A DNA stretch of 39,827 nucleotides from an uncultured Pseudomonadota bacterium (GCA_903825645.1 CAIKBL010000005.1:1-39827); one strand, 5' to 3'; shown: positions 8,170-17,588, numbered from the stretch's first letter. The notes: generated from the letters alone by a model not told the origin. Program-made: numbers and translations.

Positions 8170-9309
8170 ATGAGCATGTTACCGAACGAAGAGCAGCTGC
8201 TGTTGAAGCGCTCTGCACATGAATTTTTCAGCGCAAAGTCACCCGTCCAAGCGCTGCGCACGTTGCGCGACGGGCCGGATCCTGTCGGTTTCGACCGTGC
8301 GCTTTGGCGAGAAATGGCCGAGCTCGGTTGGGCCGGAATCTTGATCCCCGAAACCTATGGTGGCGTTGATTTTGGATATAAAGGCCTCGGCCAGATCCTC
8401 GAAGAAGCCGGACGCACACTCGCGGCCTCCCCTTTTCTCTCTAATGTACTGCTGGCCGGACCGCTGATCCTCGCGGCAGGCTCGACGTCCCAGAAACAGA
8501 CTTTGCTACCCGCCATCGCGGGGGGCGAACTGCTCATCGCACTGGCACTCGAAGAAACTGGCCGCCATGCGCCCTCGCACATCCGGACACGTGCGGCAGC
8601 CACATCGCAAGGCTATGTCCTCAACGGTCGCAAGATCTTCGTACTCGATGGTCATATCGCAGATCAATTCATTGTCGTAGCGAGATCTGTCGACGGCGCC
8701 GGCGCACTCGGCGGTATAAGTTGTTTTTTGGTGCCGGCCGATGCCCCAGGGGTTGTCCGCAAACGCACCCCGATGGTGGATGGTCGCAATGCGGCGACGC
8801 TCGAACTGGTCGAGGTGTCGGTCGACGAGACCTCACGACTCGGACCGCTCGGGAATATGGCGGCATTACTCGAATTGACCCTGGACGGTGCGCGGGTTGG
8901 TTTGGCCGCGGAGATGTTGGGGACGGGTCTCGAGGCCTTTGAACGCACGCTGCGCTATCTCAAATTGAGGACTCAATTCGGTGTCCTCATCGGTTCATTT
9001 CAGGCGCTTAAACATCGCGCCGCGTTAATGTATTGCGAGCTTGAACTGACCACTTCAGCCGTCCTTGAAGCACTCACGGCGCTGGATGAGAAACGCGATG
9101 ACGTGCCGCACCTTGCAAGTCTGGCAAAAGCCAAAGCCTGCGAAATGCTTGAATTAGTCACCAGCGAGGCGGTTCAGCTTCATGGTGGCATCGGCATGAC
9201 GGATGCGGAGGAAATTGGCTTTTTCCTCAAGCGCGCACGCGTCGCCCAACAGACGCTTGGCGACGCCACCTTTCATCGCGATCGCTATGCCCATCTGATG
9301 GGCTTCTAA
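8170..9309 (+). CDS. Acyl-CoA dehydrogenase, probable non-catalytic partner subunit
   Basis: A 379-residue acyl-CoA dehydrogenase family protein. The N-terminal helical domain (NEEQLLLKRSAHEFF), the EMAELGWAGILIPE block, the middle beta domain and the C-terminal helix VQLHGGIGMTDAEEIG are all present. The EGT/EGG catalytic-Glu segment at the end of the fold is absent: the equivalent stretch reads QTLGDATFHRDRYAHL. This matches the beta subunits of alpha2beta2 dehydrogenases, where only one partner holds the catalytic base. I chose ATG 8170, 8 bases after the upstream stop, because a start at 8059 would overlap the first gene by about 100 bases. It was probably co-translated with and bound to its neighbour. 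The subunit roles are inference. Confidence 0.9.
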   Translation: MSMLPNEEQLLLKRSAHEFFSAKSPVQALRTLRDGPDPVGFDRALWREMAELGWAGILIPETYGGVDFGYKGLGQILEEAGRTLAASPFLSNVLLAGPLILAAGSTSQKQTLLPAIAGGELLIALALEETGRHAPSHIRTRAAATSQGYVLNGRKIFVLDGHIADQFIVVARSVDGAGALGGISCFLVPADAPGVVRKRTPMVDGRNAATLELVEVSVDETSRLGPLGNMAALLELTLDGARVGLAAEMLGTGLEAFERTLRYLKLRTQFGVLIGSFQALKHRAALMYCELELTTSAVLEALTALDEKRDDVPHLASLAKAKACEMLELVTSEAVQLHGGIGMTDAEEIGFFLKRARVAQQTLGDATFHRDRYAHLMGF

Positions 9310-9669
9310 TGCGGCGTGTGCAACGACCGTAGACTTAAGGGACGCTCCTGGTGCTGTTCAACACCTGTTGCCGAACGACACTCCGCCGTGTGCCACCTTT
9401 GGTGTACGCTTGAGGGGGGCCGCTGACGTGGGCAGGTTCGACTTTCCGTGGGCACGCGTTCAGGGGAGAACGGGACCCGACTGGCCCGCGCGCCCCCAAC
9501 CACCCGCCCCTGGGGCAAACAATGCCGACAATTAACATTCGCCGATAAACGCCTGGTGTTGGATTGGGCCTCCGACATTTACGACCCTGTGCGCTACACC
9601 ACCTTATGCATGCCGCCTGCCCGATCGAACGGGAAGCACCGTTCAGTGCGTTAAAACAGGCGACGGCGA
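9310..9669. other. Intergenic region without a recognisable gene
   Basis: 360 bases between the convergent dehydrogenase and RND pump genes. Short open frames exist on both strands but none has a ribosome-binding site or a recognisable motif. No clear terminator with a T-run was found. Confidence 0.5.
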
Positions 9670-12600
9670 TTACCAAGGTGGATCGGTCCGTGGGTTGTGA
9701 TGCAGCAGTGCGAAGACCATCGGCACGAAGATGAGCGTCGCCAGCGTGGCAAATAACAGGCCCCCGGTCACCGCGCGCCCCAGCGGCGCGTTCTGCTCGC
9801 CGCCTTCGCCTAATCCAAGTGCCATCGGCAGCATGCCAATAATCATCGCCAGCGCGGTCATTATCACCGGCCTCAATCTGAGCACGCCGGCCTCAATCGC
9901 CGCATAGGTGGCGTGTCCGTGCAGGGCGAATCGTTCCCGTGCCTGACTCACGACCAGGATGCTGTTGCAGGTCGCCACGCCAACGCTCATCAACGCCCCC
10001 ATCAAGGCGGGCACACTCAAGGGCGTCTTAGTGAAAAAGAGCATGAGCACAATGCCCGCCATGGCACCGGGCAGCGCCGTTAAGATGATCAGGGGGTCAA
10101 GCCATGAGTGGAAGTAAACGACCATCATCATGTACACGAGGACGATGGCGAAAACGAGGCCCATCAGTAGTCCTGAATAGGAGGCTCGCATGGTATCTAT
10201 TTGACCTCGAACGGTGACAAAAGTACCGCGAGGCAGATGCTTTTTGATTGCGCTCACCAGCGCATCCACATCCTGACTCACGGCCCCGAGATCGCGACCG
10301 TCAACGCTCCCAAAAATATCAACGACGCGGCGGATATTATAGTGGGACACAATCGCCATCTCGCGAGCTCGATGCGTCGATGCTACGTCGTTCAGAATAA
10401 CGGGGCTCACCGTATCCTTGCTCGTCAGCGGAATATTCTGAACCTCGCTGAGCGACTGCATGTGATACTGAGGTGTTTGCATGACGAGATTGTAGTTCAC
10501 CCCATTCCCCCAGTTGACGAAGAACATCGGGGTTACCTGGAAACTCCCACTCAGTGAATTCAAGACGCTCGAAGCGACGTCGCGCTCGGTCAGCCCGGCG
10601 TCCAACGCTTTAGTCCGGTTGACGTCGACATCAAGTGTCGGATAATCCATGTCCTGTTGAATATGCAGATCCACCAGCCCAGGGATCCGCTTAAACTCCG
10701 CGAGTAGTTTTCGCGCAATGTCATGACTGATGTCGACCTTTGCGCCTTCCACTTGGATATCGATCGGTGCTGGCAAGCCGAAATTGAGGATCTGCGTCAC
10801 CATATCAGCGGGCACAAAATAAAATGTCACGCCCGGGAATTGTCGCGGAAGCAGTCGACGCAATTCGCGTACGTAATCAGCGGTCGGCCGGTGGCTTTCT
10901 CTTAGTGAGATCAGAATATCCACGTCGTTTACACCGCTGAGTCCCGTCGTCGCATGGATAACATGGACGGGGGACCACGGCATGCCAATATTATCGACGA
11001 TATTTTCGATCTCATCCGGCGGGAACCTAGAACGTATGAACGTTTCCACTTCGTCGGTGACTCGCGCGGTTTCCTCTATCTGCATCCCGGTTCTGCTCCG
11101 CAGATGGAGCGAAATTTGGCCATTATCCGATGAGGGGAAAAAATCCTGACCTAGCCAAGGAATAAGCAGGAACACCGACGCCACAACCGCGAGAAAAATC
11201 GCAATAAAAACGAGCCGACGCGTCACGCAAATCGTCAGCAACCCCTCGTAGCCCACGCGAAACGCAGAGAAGCCCCGTTCAAAACTTTTCTGAAAGCGTA
11301 TAAAGATATTTTGAGCGCCCTGTACCGGTTGATGGCTATGCAGCTTAAGCATGTACATGGCCATCGTCGGCGCTAATGTCCGGGAAAGAACATAGGACGC
11401 TAGCATCGCGAGCACGACCGCTTCACCGAGCGGCACGAACAGATAACGCGACACACCGCTCAAAAAAAACAAGGGCATGAACACAATGCAGATGCAGAGC
11501 GTGGAGAGCAGCGCAGGTGCGGCAATCAATTGAGAACCGCGCAAGATCGCCTCTTTGATGTCCTTGGCGTCACCGCTTTCGATAATCTGACTGACGCTCT
11601 CAATCATGACCGTCGCGTCATCGACAAGAATACCGACGGCGAGCGCAAGCCCACCCAAGGTCATCAGATTAATCGTCTCATGTAGTAGGTTGAGGATGAA
11701 CACGGAGGTCAGGATGGACAACGGAATAGAGACCGCGATGATGATCGTACTCCGCCAGTTTCCGAGGAAGAGCAAGATCATCAACGCCGTCAAACTACCG
11801 GCAATCAGCGCTTCCCGGATGACGCCGTCAATCGCCGATCGCACGAAAATTGACTGGTCCGCAAGTAACGATACCTTGAACTCCTCTGGCAGCATCGATT
11901 TTGCCCGGATGAGCGTTTCCTGTATGCCCGCCACGACATCGAGCGTCGATGCCTCTCCAGACTTGAGGATGGCCATCAAGACACAACGTATTCCGTTGTT
12001 CCGCACGACGTTTTTTTGAATCGCGAAACCTTCGCTCACACGTGCGACCTCGCGCAGATAAATCGTGGTCTTGCCTATTCGCTTGATGGGGAGCTCATTG
12101 ATTTCGGGGACAGTTCGTGGGCTTACGTTCAGGCGAACATCCAGCTCGCTGCCGCCTATCTTGGACGTGCCGGACGGGAAAATAAGATTCTGATCATTAA
12201 CGGCACTCAATACCTCGGCCGGTGAGACGCCTTTTGCCTGCATTAACCGATTGTCGAGATTGATCATGATCTGCCGCATTTTTCCCCCGAACGGCGGCGG
12301 GATGACGGTCCCGGGAACCGTGCCAAGCTGGGGGCGCAGGAAGTTCAACGACAGATCGTTGACCTCCTGTTCGGACATATTTTTCCCGGACAGCCCAAGC
12401 TGCAGCACCGGCACGCTTGAGGCACTGTAGTTGAGAATCATCGGGGGCTGAGTACCCGGCGGCAGATAACGCAGAATGTACTGGGAGGCGGAAACTACTT
12501 GGGCATTCGCGGTATCGCGACTCGCACCCGGATGCAGGAAAAGTTTGATGACGGCTGAGCCGTTATAGGTCGTCGATTCTGTATGCTGGACATTGTCGAC

Positions 12601-12822
12601 CAAGAGCGTCAGGATTTTTTCATAGGGTGTGGTCAGGCGTGTTTCGAGATCTTCCGGGTTGAGACCAGCGTAGGTCCACGCCACCGCAACGACCGGGATC
12701 TCGATGTTAGGGAAAACATCAGAGGGCATTTCCTTGAGGGCGATAGCGCCCCCCATCAGTACAAGCAGCGCCATCACTACAAAGGTGTACGGGCGACTTA
12801 ACGCGAGCTTCACAATCCACAT
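9670..12822 (-). CDS. RND-family efflux pump, inner-membrane transporter subunit
   Basis: A 1050-residue resistance-nodulation-division transporter, the usual length for AcrB/MexB-like pumps (about 1030-1050). It shows the N-terminal LALSRPYTFVVMALLVLMGG first membrane helix, a large periplasmic loop, the helix 4 block LALAVGILVDDATVMIE with the paired Asp of the proton relay, a second periplasmic loop, and closing helices. Such pumps export drugs, solvents or metals with proton drive, working with a periplasmic adaptor and an outer-membrane channel. Neither partner is encoded on either side here, which is unusual. The start is supported by AAGGAAG just before ATG 12822. The substrate is unknown; the absence of the long Cys/Met metal-binding pattern was not examined in depth. 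Confidence 0.93.
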   Translation of the reverse strand: MWIVKLALSRPYTFVVMALLVLMGGAIALKEMPSDVFPNIEIPVVAVAWTYAGLNPEDLETRLTTPYEKILTLLVDNVQHTESTTYNGSAVIKLFLHPGASRDTANAQVVSASQYILRYLPPGTQPPMILNYSASSVPVLQLGLSGKNMSEQEVNDLSLNFLRPQLGTVPGTVIPPPFGGKMRQIMINLDNRLMQAKGVSPAEVLSAVNDQNLIFPSGTSKIGGSELDVRLNVSPRTVPEINELPIKRIGKTTIYLREVARVSEGFAIQKNVVRNNGIRCVLMAILKSGEASTLDVVAGIQETLIRAKSMLPEEFKVSLLADQSIFVRSAIDGVIREALIAGSLTALMILLFLGNWRSTIIIAVSIPLSILTSVFILNLLHETINLMTLGGLALAVGILVDDATVMIESVSQIIESGDAKDIKEAILRGSQLIAAPALLSTLCICIVFMPLFFLSGVSRYLFVPLGEAVVLAMLASYVLSRTLAPTMAMYMLKLHSHQPVQGAQNIFIRFQKSFERGFSAFRVGYEGLLTICVTRRLVFIAIFLAVVASVFLLIPWLGQDFFPSSDNGQISLHLRSRTGMQIEETARVTDEVETFIRSRFPPDEIENIVDNIGMPWSPVHVIHATTGLSGVNDVDILISLRESHRPTADYVRELRRLLPRQFPGVTFYFVPADMVTQILNFGLPAPIDIQVEGAKVDISHDIARKLLAEFKRIPGLVDLHIQQDMDYPTLDVDVNRTKALDAGLTERDVASSVLNSLSGSFQVTPMFFVNWGNGVNYNLVMQTPQYHMQSLSEVQNIPLTSKDTVSPVILNDVASTHRAREMAIVSHYNIRRVVDIFGSVDGRDLGAVSQDVDALVSAIKKHLPRGTFVTVRGQIDTMRASYSGLLMGLVFAIVLVYMMMVVYFHSWLDPLIILTALPGAMAGIVLMLFFTKTPLSVPALMGALMSVGVATCNSILVVSQARERFALHGHATYAAIEAGVLRLRPVIMTALAMIIGMLPMALGLGEGGEQNAPLGRAVTGGLLFATLATLIFVPMVFALLHHNPRTDPPW

Positions 12823-13230
12823 AATGACTTCCTTTCGTCCAAATTTGCCCAGAGCTGGACGTGGTTTTCGGCGCTGCTACCGATGCCTCGCTTTCAGGTA
12901 CAGGCGCCGCATCTTCCCGTGGCGCAAGAGACCAGAAGTGGCTGCGCTCGACCGATGAGGCGGAAAGAATCCTCGACATACACACATCGCAACGCGCGAG
13001 GTTCGAGGAAATTCGAGAATTCCTGAACGATACGGCACGCCGCGGCCTCCAGATCTCGACCGATCCGACGCCTAAATGGGGGGATTTTCTGTGCAGCCGC
13101 CTGGTTTTGCTCGGTTAATTGCCCCCTAGCACCGCATGAGGGCGCCACACCAAGCAGCCGAAGACAGCGCGTTCGTGAGGGACCAGACGCGCACATCTCA
13201 ACGTTTCGTCCGATTGCCAGATCGGCGCGC
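12823..13230. other. Intergenic region where a pump adaptor gene might be expected
   Basis: 408 bases upstream of the RND pump. No adaptor (membrane-fusion) protein signature was found in the minus-strand frames. A plus-strand open frame at 12861-13118 is listed separately as a weak candidate. The pump promoter must lie here but I could not place it. Confidence 0.4.
12861..13118 (+). CDS. Possible small protein, unrecognised
   Basis: An 85-residue open frame starting with GTG, divergent from the RND pump with a 38-base gap. Its second half has reasonable protein character: an acidic/basic helix-like run (AERILDIHTSQRARFEEI, then REFLNDTARRG) and a final KWGDFLCSRLVLLG. No signal peptide, membrane helix or known motif is seen, and the ribosome-binding site is doubtful. 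It may be a regulator, a relic or a chance frame. I do not recognise it. Confidence 0.22.
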   Translation: MVFGAATDASLSGTGAASSRGARDQKWLRSTDEAERILDIHTSQRARFEEIREFLNDTARRGLQISTDPTPKWGDFLCSRLVLLG

Positions 13231-14007
13231 TCAGAAGCTCGAACAGCCTCGATCCGTATACTCCGTCGTACCCAGCAACTTTGCCAACAGGGGATTGTCC
13301 CAATGGCGAACCTGCCCGCCGAATCGGCAGATCTCCAACATCTCGAGCCGGATCTCCATCCGTCGGGTCAACGGAAGCTTAATTTCGATCGGCTTCAGGG
13401 TCCGCGCATTGATGAAGGTCATCCAGCAAAAATCTTCGTTGCGGGCGTCATCATGCCCTACCCGCTCACAAAATTTCGGATCTTTGATGGTAGCACCGCC
13501 CAGCCAAACCTCATGATTACCCCGACCCAATGACCATTCGCCGAATAGTGCGGCCCACGGCGGCGCCCAGTGGGGCTTGAGCAGTTTCTCCGAATCCTCC
13601 GCGCTCGCCGCAAACCACCCGTCCCACGGCCGGACATGAAATGACGCCGGAAAAGACACCGGCGGATACGGAAATTCAACAATCATCGGCGGGTAGTTCG
13701 AATAACGCTGCATGTCAATCGGGTCGAAGCGCAACCGAACCCGTCCGGGTCGATCGAAGCGGAGCAAATCACCTGTCTGCGACAGCGACCACTGCACAAA
13801 ACCCGGACCGCATTTTTTGACCAACGGCGCATTCGCGGCATCACGCGTCGGATCTTGCTCCATCCCGCGCATGATGTGATAAACCGCGCAGTCGTCGCTT
13901 GCAAACTCACGCGGATGAATTGGTTGCCAACCCGAATAGAGCAAAGTCTGGCGCCCGAATAGCCCCAGCCCGGCGAGCATGGTCAAGATCAGAAGCGTGC
14001 GTAACAT
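13231..14007 (-). CDS. Hypothetical exported or membrane-anchored protein
   Basis: A 258-residue protein of unknown family. Residues 1-20 (MLRTLLILTMLAGLGLFGRQ) form a hydrophobic segment that could be an uncleaved signal anchor or a signal peptide. The rest is soluble in character, rich in Pro, Trp and aromatic residues, and has about seven Cys spread through it. This could support disulfides in the periplasm. Distinct blocks include HVRPWDGWFAASAEDSEKLL and EWSLGRGNHEVWLGGAT. No ribosome-binding site is obvious before ATG 14007. It stands alone, between an RND pump and a PerM-like protein, all on the minus strand with gaps of about 64 and 408 bases. Codon use looks like the neighbours, so I take it as real. 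Confidence 0.65.
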   Translation of the reverse strand: MLRTLLILTMLAGLGLFGRQTLLYSGWQPIHPREFASDDCAVYHIMRGMEQDPTRDAANAPLVKKCGPGFVQWSLSQTGDLLRFDRPGRVRLRFDPIDMQRYSNYPPMIVEFPYPPVSFPASFHVRPWDGWFAASAEDSEKLLKPHWAPPWAALFGEWSLGRGNHEVWLGGATIKDPKFCERVGHDDARNEDFCWMTFINARTLKPIEIKLPLTRRMEIRLEMLEICRFGGQVRHWDNPLLAKLLGTTEYTDRGCSSF

Positions 14008-14071
14008 TGGTGAGAGAGTGCCATATGGCCGCGCGCGGTGCCAGCAGAAGCGGACAAAAGCGGACCCTCAA

Positions 14072-15085
14072 TTAGATCAGGCCGTTATCGCCCAACTCGT
14101 CTTTCAAATAGGCATAGTACAGTGGCGCCGCGACTAGTCCCGGAACCCCGCATGCAGATTCCAGGATCAACATCGCCATCAATAGCTCCCAGGCACGCGC
14201 CCGGATGTGACTGCCGATGATCCGTGCATTCAGAAAATATTCCAACTTGTGAATCAGGACAAGAAACCCGAGTGCGCTAAACGCGACCCCCAAGGATTGG
14301 CTGAGGCTGACGGTAACGATGATCGCGTTAGAGATGAGATTGCCCAGAATAGGGATCATCCCGGCCAAAAAAGTGATCAGAATCAGGGTATTGGTAAACG
14401 GTAGGTGGATCCCGGCAGCTGGCAGAATGATGAGTAGATAAACACTACTGAAAATCGTATTAATCCCGGAAATCCAGAACTGCGCGAAGAACACGCGCCG
14501 AAACGCGAGTCCGAGACGTACCGCTCGACGCGCGAAGGCGCTCGTCAAGGGCCCACGCGAGTCGCTCATATCTGCCGACTCAAGCGAAAGCAACGCCCCA
14601 ATCACAAAACCGATCAGTACTTGGGCGAGCGCGCGTCCCAGGCCCGCTCCCGCCGTCTGAAACATGTCGGCATGTCGCCGTAACATGTCGACCACTACGC
14701 TGCGCAAATCGTCCGTATCCGCGGGTAGATTTTCCGAGACCCAGGACGGTAAACGTGCCCTCGAGTGTTCGATGATTTCCGCCATCCGCTGGAACAGCGC
14801 AGGCAGGGTTTCATGACTGCTCCGGAGCACAGACAAGAGACTGAGTACCGCCAGACTCACGAGCGCAGTCAGGATGCCGGCCACCAGCACCAGCGCCAGT
14901 AAGCGCGGACCACCCCGACCGAGCGCGGAGATGCGTAGCACCGGAATGAGGGCGTTAATGAGCGAGAAGATGAGCAAACCCGCGAGTAGGGCCGGTAGGA
15001 GGTTGACTTGTATCAGCCAGATCAAGCTCACCCCCAGCAGGATGCTGGCGGCATACTCACAACCCTCAGCGCGAGAAAAAGTCAT
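14072..15085 (-). CDS. AI-2E family (PerM/TqsA-like) membrane protein
   Basis: A 337-residue integral membrane protein of the AI-2E transporter family. It has a hydrophobic N-terminal pair of helices (ILLGVSLIWLIQVNLLPALL), a central amphipathic soluble region (about residues 85-150) and a C-terminal bundle of helices with the family's LITFLAGMIPILGNLISN block followed by a VPGLVAAPLYYAYLKDEL ending. Members are annotated as autoinducer-2 exporters or putative permeases and some act as ion exchangers; the real substrate here is unknown. A clear GGAG sits before the ATG. It is 39 bases downstream of tilS on the same strand, so it may be the last gene of the large operon. Confidence 0.88.
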   Translation of the reverse strand: MTFSRAEGCEYAASILLGVSLIWLIQVNLLPALLAGLLIFSLINALIPVLRISALGRGGPRLLALVLVAGILTALVSLAVLSLLSVLRSSHETLPALFQRMAEIIEHSRARLPSWVSENLPADTDDLRSVVVDMLRRHADMFQTAGAGLGRALAQVLIGFVIGALLSLESADMSDSRGPLTSAFARRAVRLGLAFRRVFFAQFWISGINTIFSSVYLLIILPAAGIHLPFTNTLILITFLAGMIPILGNLISNAIIVTVSLSQSLGVAFSALGFLVLIHKLEYFLNARIIGSHIRARAWELLMAMLILESACGVPGLVAAPLYYAYLKDELGDNGLI

Positions 15086-15124
15086 GTCACTCCGTTCAGC
15101 CCCGTAAGGGCATTATGGCGCCAA

Positions 15125-16486
15125 TCAGGGCGCCAGCGCCCCGGAGACGGGGATCCATTCAGGCTGCCAGGCCGCTTGCCCCGGTTGCGCCAGAAAGTCT
15201 GCGCAAACGAACAAGTTCGCCACCGCGGCCAACTGCTCCCCTATATAGACCAGCGGAAGCCCCGGGCGTTCCCAAGGCGGGATTTGCAAATCTTGCAGTA
15301 CGTGCTTCAGCGTGTGGTGCTGTGCGCGCCCGGGAAGCTGGCAGCGCTCGCCTCCCAATCGACTTCGGACGGAGAGACCCGGTCCGGTCAAGTCTGCTCG
15401 GATCCCCTCCCCGACTGTCCAGCGCGCAGACAACATCCCCTCGGGTAATTGGAGTGCGCGGGTCGGATCCCATCCGATCGCAAACGGGCTTGCGGGACGC
15501 ACAGGAGCGGGCAGCAGATACAGGATTCCCGCGTAACGCCTGACACAGACCCCTTTCCAAATGACCACAGGCACTCGGTCAGTCCGTGCGCCGAGCACAC
15601 ACGTCAACATCCGCTCAACGTGGGTCGCCATAGGCGTTGGAAATCCCGCCCGCGCAATCCAGCGCCGCAGCACCGCACCTCGAACCTCGGGCGCTTGCGC
15701 GGCCAGCACTTCGCAGCTCAGCTGGGTTGTTCGCGACAGCCCTGCCGCGTCCAGGATCTCGTCCGCCAGACGATCGATGGCCAGTACGCCTTCGCGCTGC
15801 AGGCGTGCACTGCGGCTCAAGGTCTGCGCCCACGCCGGCCAATGGCTACGCAGCGTCGGCACGACTTGATGGCGCAGATAACTCCGATCGAAATTGAGCG
15901 CGGCATTCATCGGATCTTCGTCCCACGTCAGTTGCCGCCGAGCGGCATATTGCGCGAGTCGCTTAGTTGCGATACCGAGCAACGGTCGGCACAACCAACC
16001 TCGCCCCAGCGCGCGGGAAGGGGCAATACCGCGCAAGCCTGCCGCTCCGCTGCCTCGCAGGGCATTAAGCAGAAACGTTTCGGCATTGTCATCCTCATGA
16101 TGCGCGGTCAGGACCACGTCGTGGGGACCGAGATGGCGCGCAAAGGCTTCGTAGCGTGCCGTGCGCGCCCACGCTTCGACGCTCTCCCCGGGTGCTGGTT
16201 CCCCGGACAGTGTGACGACTGACAGCGACACCTCGAGGGTCTCGCAGCGTACCCGACACGCCTCAACCCACTGCCCACTCTCGGCTTGCAGCGCGTGATC
16301 GACATGCAACGCCACCAACGGTCCCGCGAGCCGCGCACGACAGGCCGCGAGCGCTTGGAGAAGAACCACCGAATCGCGCCCGCCACTCAGCGCCACCACC
16401 AAGCGTCCAATCGGGCCGAGCGGGGCCAACAACTGAGTGCAGGCGGCAAGAACCGCCGTTTCGAAGGCGGTGCACTCCTCCTCCAT
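15125..16486 (-). CDS. tilS: tRNA(Ile)-lysidine synthase
   Basis: A 453-residue enzyme that attaches lysine to C34 of the CAU-anticodon tRNA(Ile), so that it reads AUA codons. The N-terminal ATP pyrophosphatase (PP-loop) domain shows SGGRDS at residues 34-39, then LHVDHAL and TAHHEDDNAETFLLNALRGSG. The middle substrate-binding domain and the C-terminal TilS domain fill the remainder; the length is close to the E. coli protein (432). AAGGAAACC precedes ATG 16486. It follows accA by 14 bases, the usual gammaproteobacterial arrangement. It is essential in most bacteria and acts in the cytoplasm. Confidence 0.97.
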   Translation of the reverse strand: MEEECTAFETAVLAACTQLLAPLGPIGRLVVALSGGRDSVVLLQALAACRARLAGPLVALHVDHALQAESGQWVEACRVRCETLEVSLSVVTLSGEPAPGESVEAWARTARYEAFARHLGPHDVVLTAHHEDDNAETFLLNALRGSGAAGLRGIAPSRALGRGWLCRPLLGIATKRLAQYAARRQLTWDEDPMNAALNFDRSYLRHQVVPTLRSHWPAWAQTLSRSARLQREGVLAIDRLADEILDAAGLSRTTQLSCEVLAAQAPEVRGAVLRRWIARAGFPTPMATHVERMLTCVLGARTDRVPVVIWKGVCVRRYAGILYLLPAPVRPASPFAIGWDPTRALQLPEGMLSARWTVGEGIRADLTGPGLSVRSRLGGERCQLPGRAQHHTLKHVLQDLQIPPWERPGLPLVYIGEQLAAVANLFVCADFLAQPGQAAWQPEWIPVSGALAP

Positions 16487-16500
16487 CGCGGTTTCCTTGG

Positions 16501-17490
16501 TTACTTTTCGATGAATTCGCCGAACTGATTCAAGCGCGCGTGGCGTTGCTGCACGAGCGTATCCAGATCGAGCGAAACCAGCTTATCGAGCACCTCTTCA
16601 AGCGCCGTCCCCACCCGCTCTATCATCGCTTTGTAATCGCGATGGGCGCCACCGAGCGGCTCATCCAGAACCTTATCGACGAGTTTGAGTTGTTTTAGCC
16701 GTTCGGACGTAATCCCCATCGCTTCTGCCGCGTCAGGCGCGCGATCCGCGCTTTTCCAGAGAATGGACGCACAGCCTTCGGGTGAAATGACGGCATAGGT
16801 CGCGTATTGCAACATGAAGACGCGATCGGCGACCCCGATGGCGAGCGCGCCGCCCGAGCCGCCCTCGCCGATGACCGTGGCCACGATGGGCGTACGCAGA
16901 TTGGCCATCACCAATAGATTGCGTGCAATCGCCTCACTTTGCCCCCGCTCCTCCGCATCAATCCCTGGATAGGCACCCGGTGTATCAATGAACGTGAGAA
17001 CAGGCAGACGAAAGCGCTCGGCCATCTGCAAGATACGCAGGGCTTTACGGTAGCCCTCCGGTTTCGGCATACCGAAATTCCGGTAGAGATTTTCCTTGGT
17101 GTTGCGACCCTTCTGATGTCCCATGAACGCGACGCCTCGGCCCCGAAACCGCCCAATGCCGGTAATGATAGCCGGATCATCGGCGAAGGCACGGTCGCCA
17201 TGTAACTCTTCGACTTCTTCAAAAAGGCGCGAGACGTAATCCTGCGTAAAGGGCCGGAGCGGATGGCGCGCCAGCTTCGAAATTTGCCAGGAGGTCAGCC
17301 CACCAAAAATTTGGCGCGTTAATTCCTTTGAACGCTCCTGCAAACGATTTATTTCGTCCGAGATATTAATCTCAGAATCATTACCGACCTTCCTGAGCGC
17401 TTCTATCTTCGCCTCGAGCTCCGCAATCGGCTGCTCGAAATCAAGAAACTGGTAATTAGTACCAATATTTTCAGACGTTATCTCAGCCAT
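16501..17490 (-). CDS. accA: Acetyl-CoA carboxylase, carboxyltransferase alpha subunit
   Basis: A 329-residue alpha subunit of the carboxyltransferase that makes malonyl-CoA for fatty acid synthesis, together with AccD, which is encoded elsewhere. The N-terminal [15 protein letters not shown] helix, the crotonase-like core with [10 protein letters not shown] and [17 protein letters not shown], and the [18 protein letters not shown] block are all diagnostic. It is about ten residues longer than the E. coli protein at the N-terminus ([14 protein letters not shown]). GGGAG sits just before the ATG. It lies between dnaE and tilS as in many gammaproteobacteria. A perfect -10 box upstream suggests its own promoter. 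Confidence 0.97.
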   Translation of the reverse strand: MAEITSENIGTNYQFLDFEQPIAELEAKIEALRKVGNDSEINISDEINRLQERSKELTRQIFGGLTSWQISKLARHPLRPFTQDYVSRLFEEVEELHGDRAFADDPAIITGIGRFRGRGVAFMGHQKGRNTKENLYRNFGMPKPEGYRKALRILQMAERFRLPVLTFIDTPGAYPGIDAEERGQSEAIARNLLVMANLRTPIVATVIGEGGSGGALAIGVADRVFMLQYATYAVISPEGCASILWKSADRAPDAAEAMGITSERLKQLKLVDKVLDEPLGGAHRDYKAMIERVGTALEEVLDKLVSLDLDTLVQQRHARLNQFGEFIEK

Positions 17491-17507
17491 GATTCTCCCA
17501 GCTTTTC

Positions 17508-17513
17508 ATTATA
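17508..17513 (-). promoter_or_regulatory. Candidate -10 box for accA
   Basis: A perfect TATAAT in minus-strand sense, 18 bases before the accA start codon. Transcription would begin near 17501 and give a leader of about ten bases holding the GGGAG. The -35 region is poor. This would let accA-tilS be transcribed apart from the upstream operon. Confidence 0.4.
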
Positions 17514-17588
17514 ACGGTGCGTTCTAATGTCTTCACCATCTCTCGAGAAATCGCCCCCAAGCGTCTTAGACACGTGCATGCCCCGTTT

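Noticed and set aside
9335-9676. Minus-strand open frame of 113 codons after the acyl-CoA dehydrogenases
   Set aside because: Composition is unlike its neighbours, there is no ribosome-binding site, and it overlaps the end of the RND gene.
12719-12985. Minus-strand frame upstream of the RND pump with a Pro/Ala-rich run like the tail of an adaptor protein
   Set aside because: The frame does not stop before the pump start but runs through it, and no adaptor domain precedes the run.
15449-16222. Plus-strand open frame of 257 codons over tilS
   Set aside because: Low-complexity Arg/Gln/Pro-rich translation typical of antisense reading in GC-rich DNA; tilS is certain.
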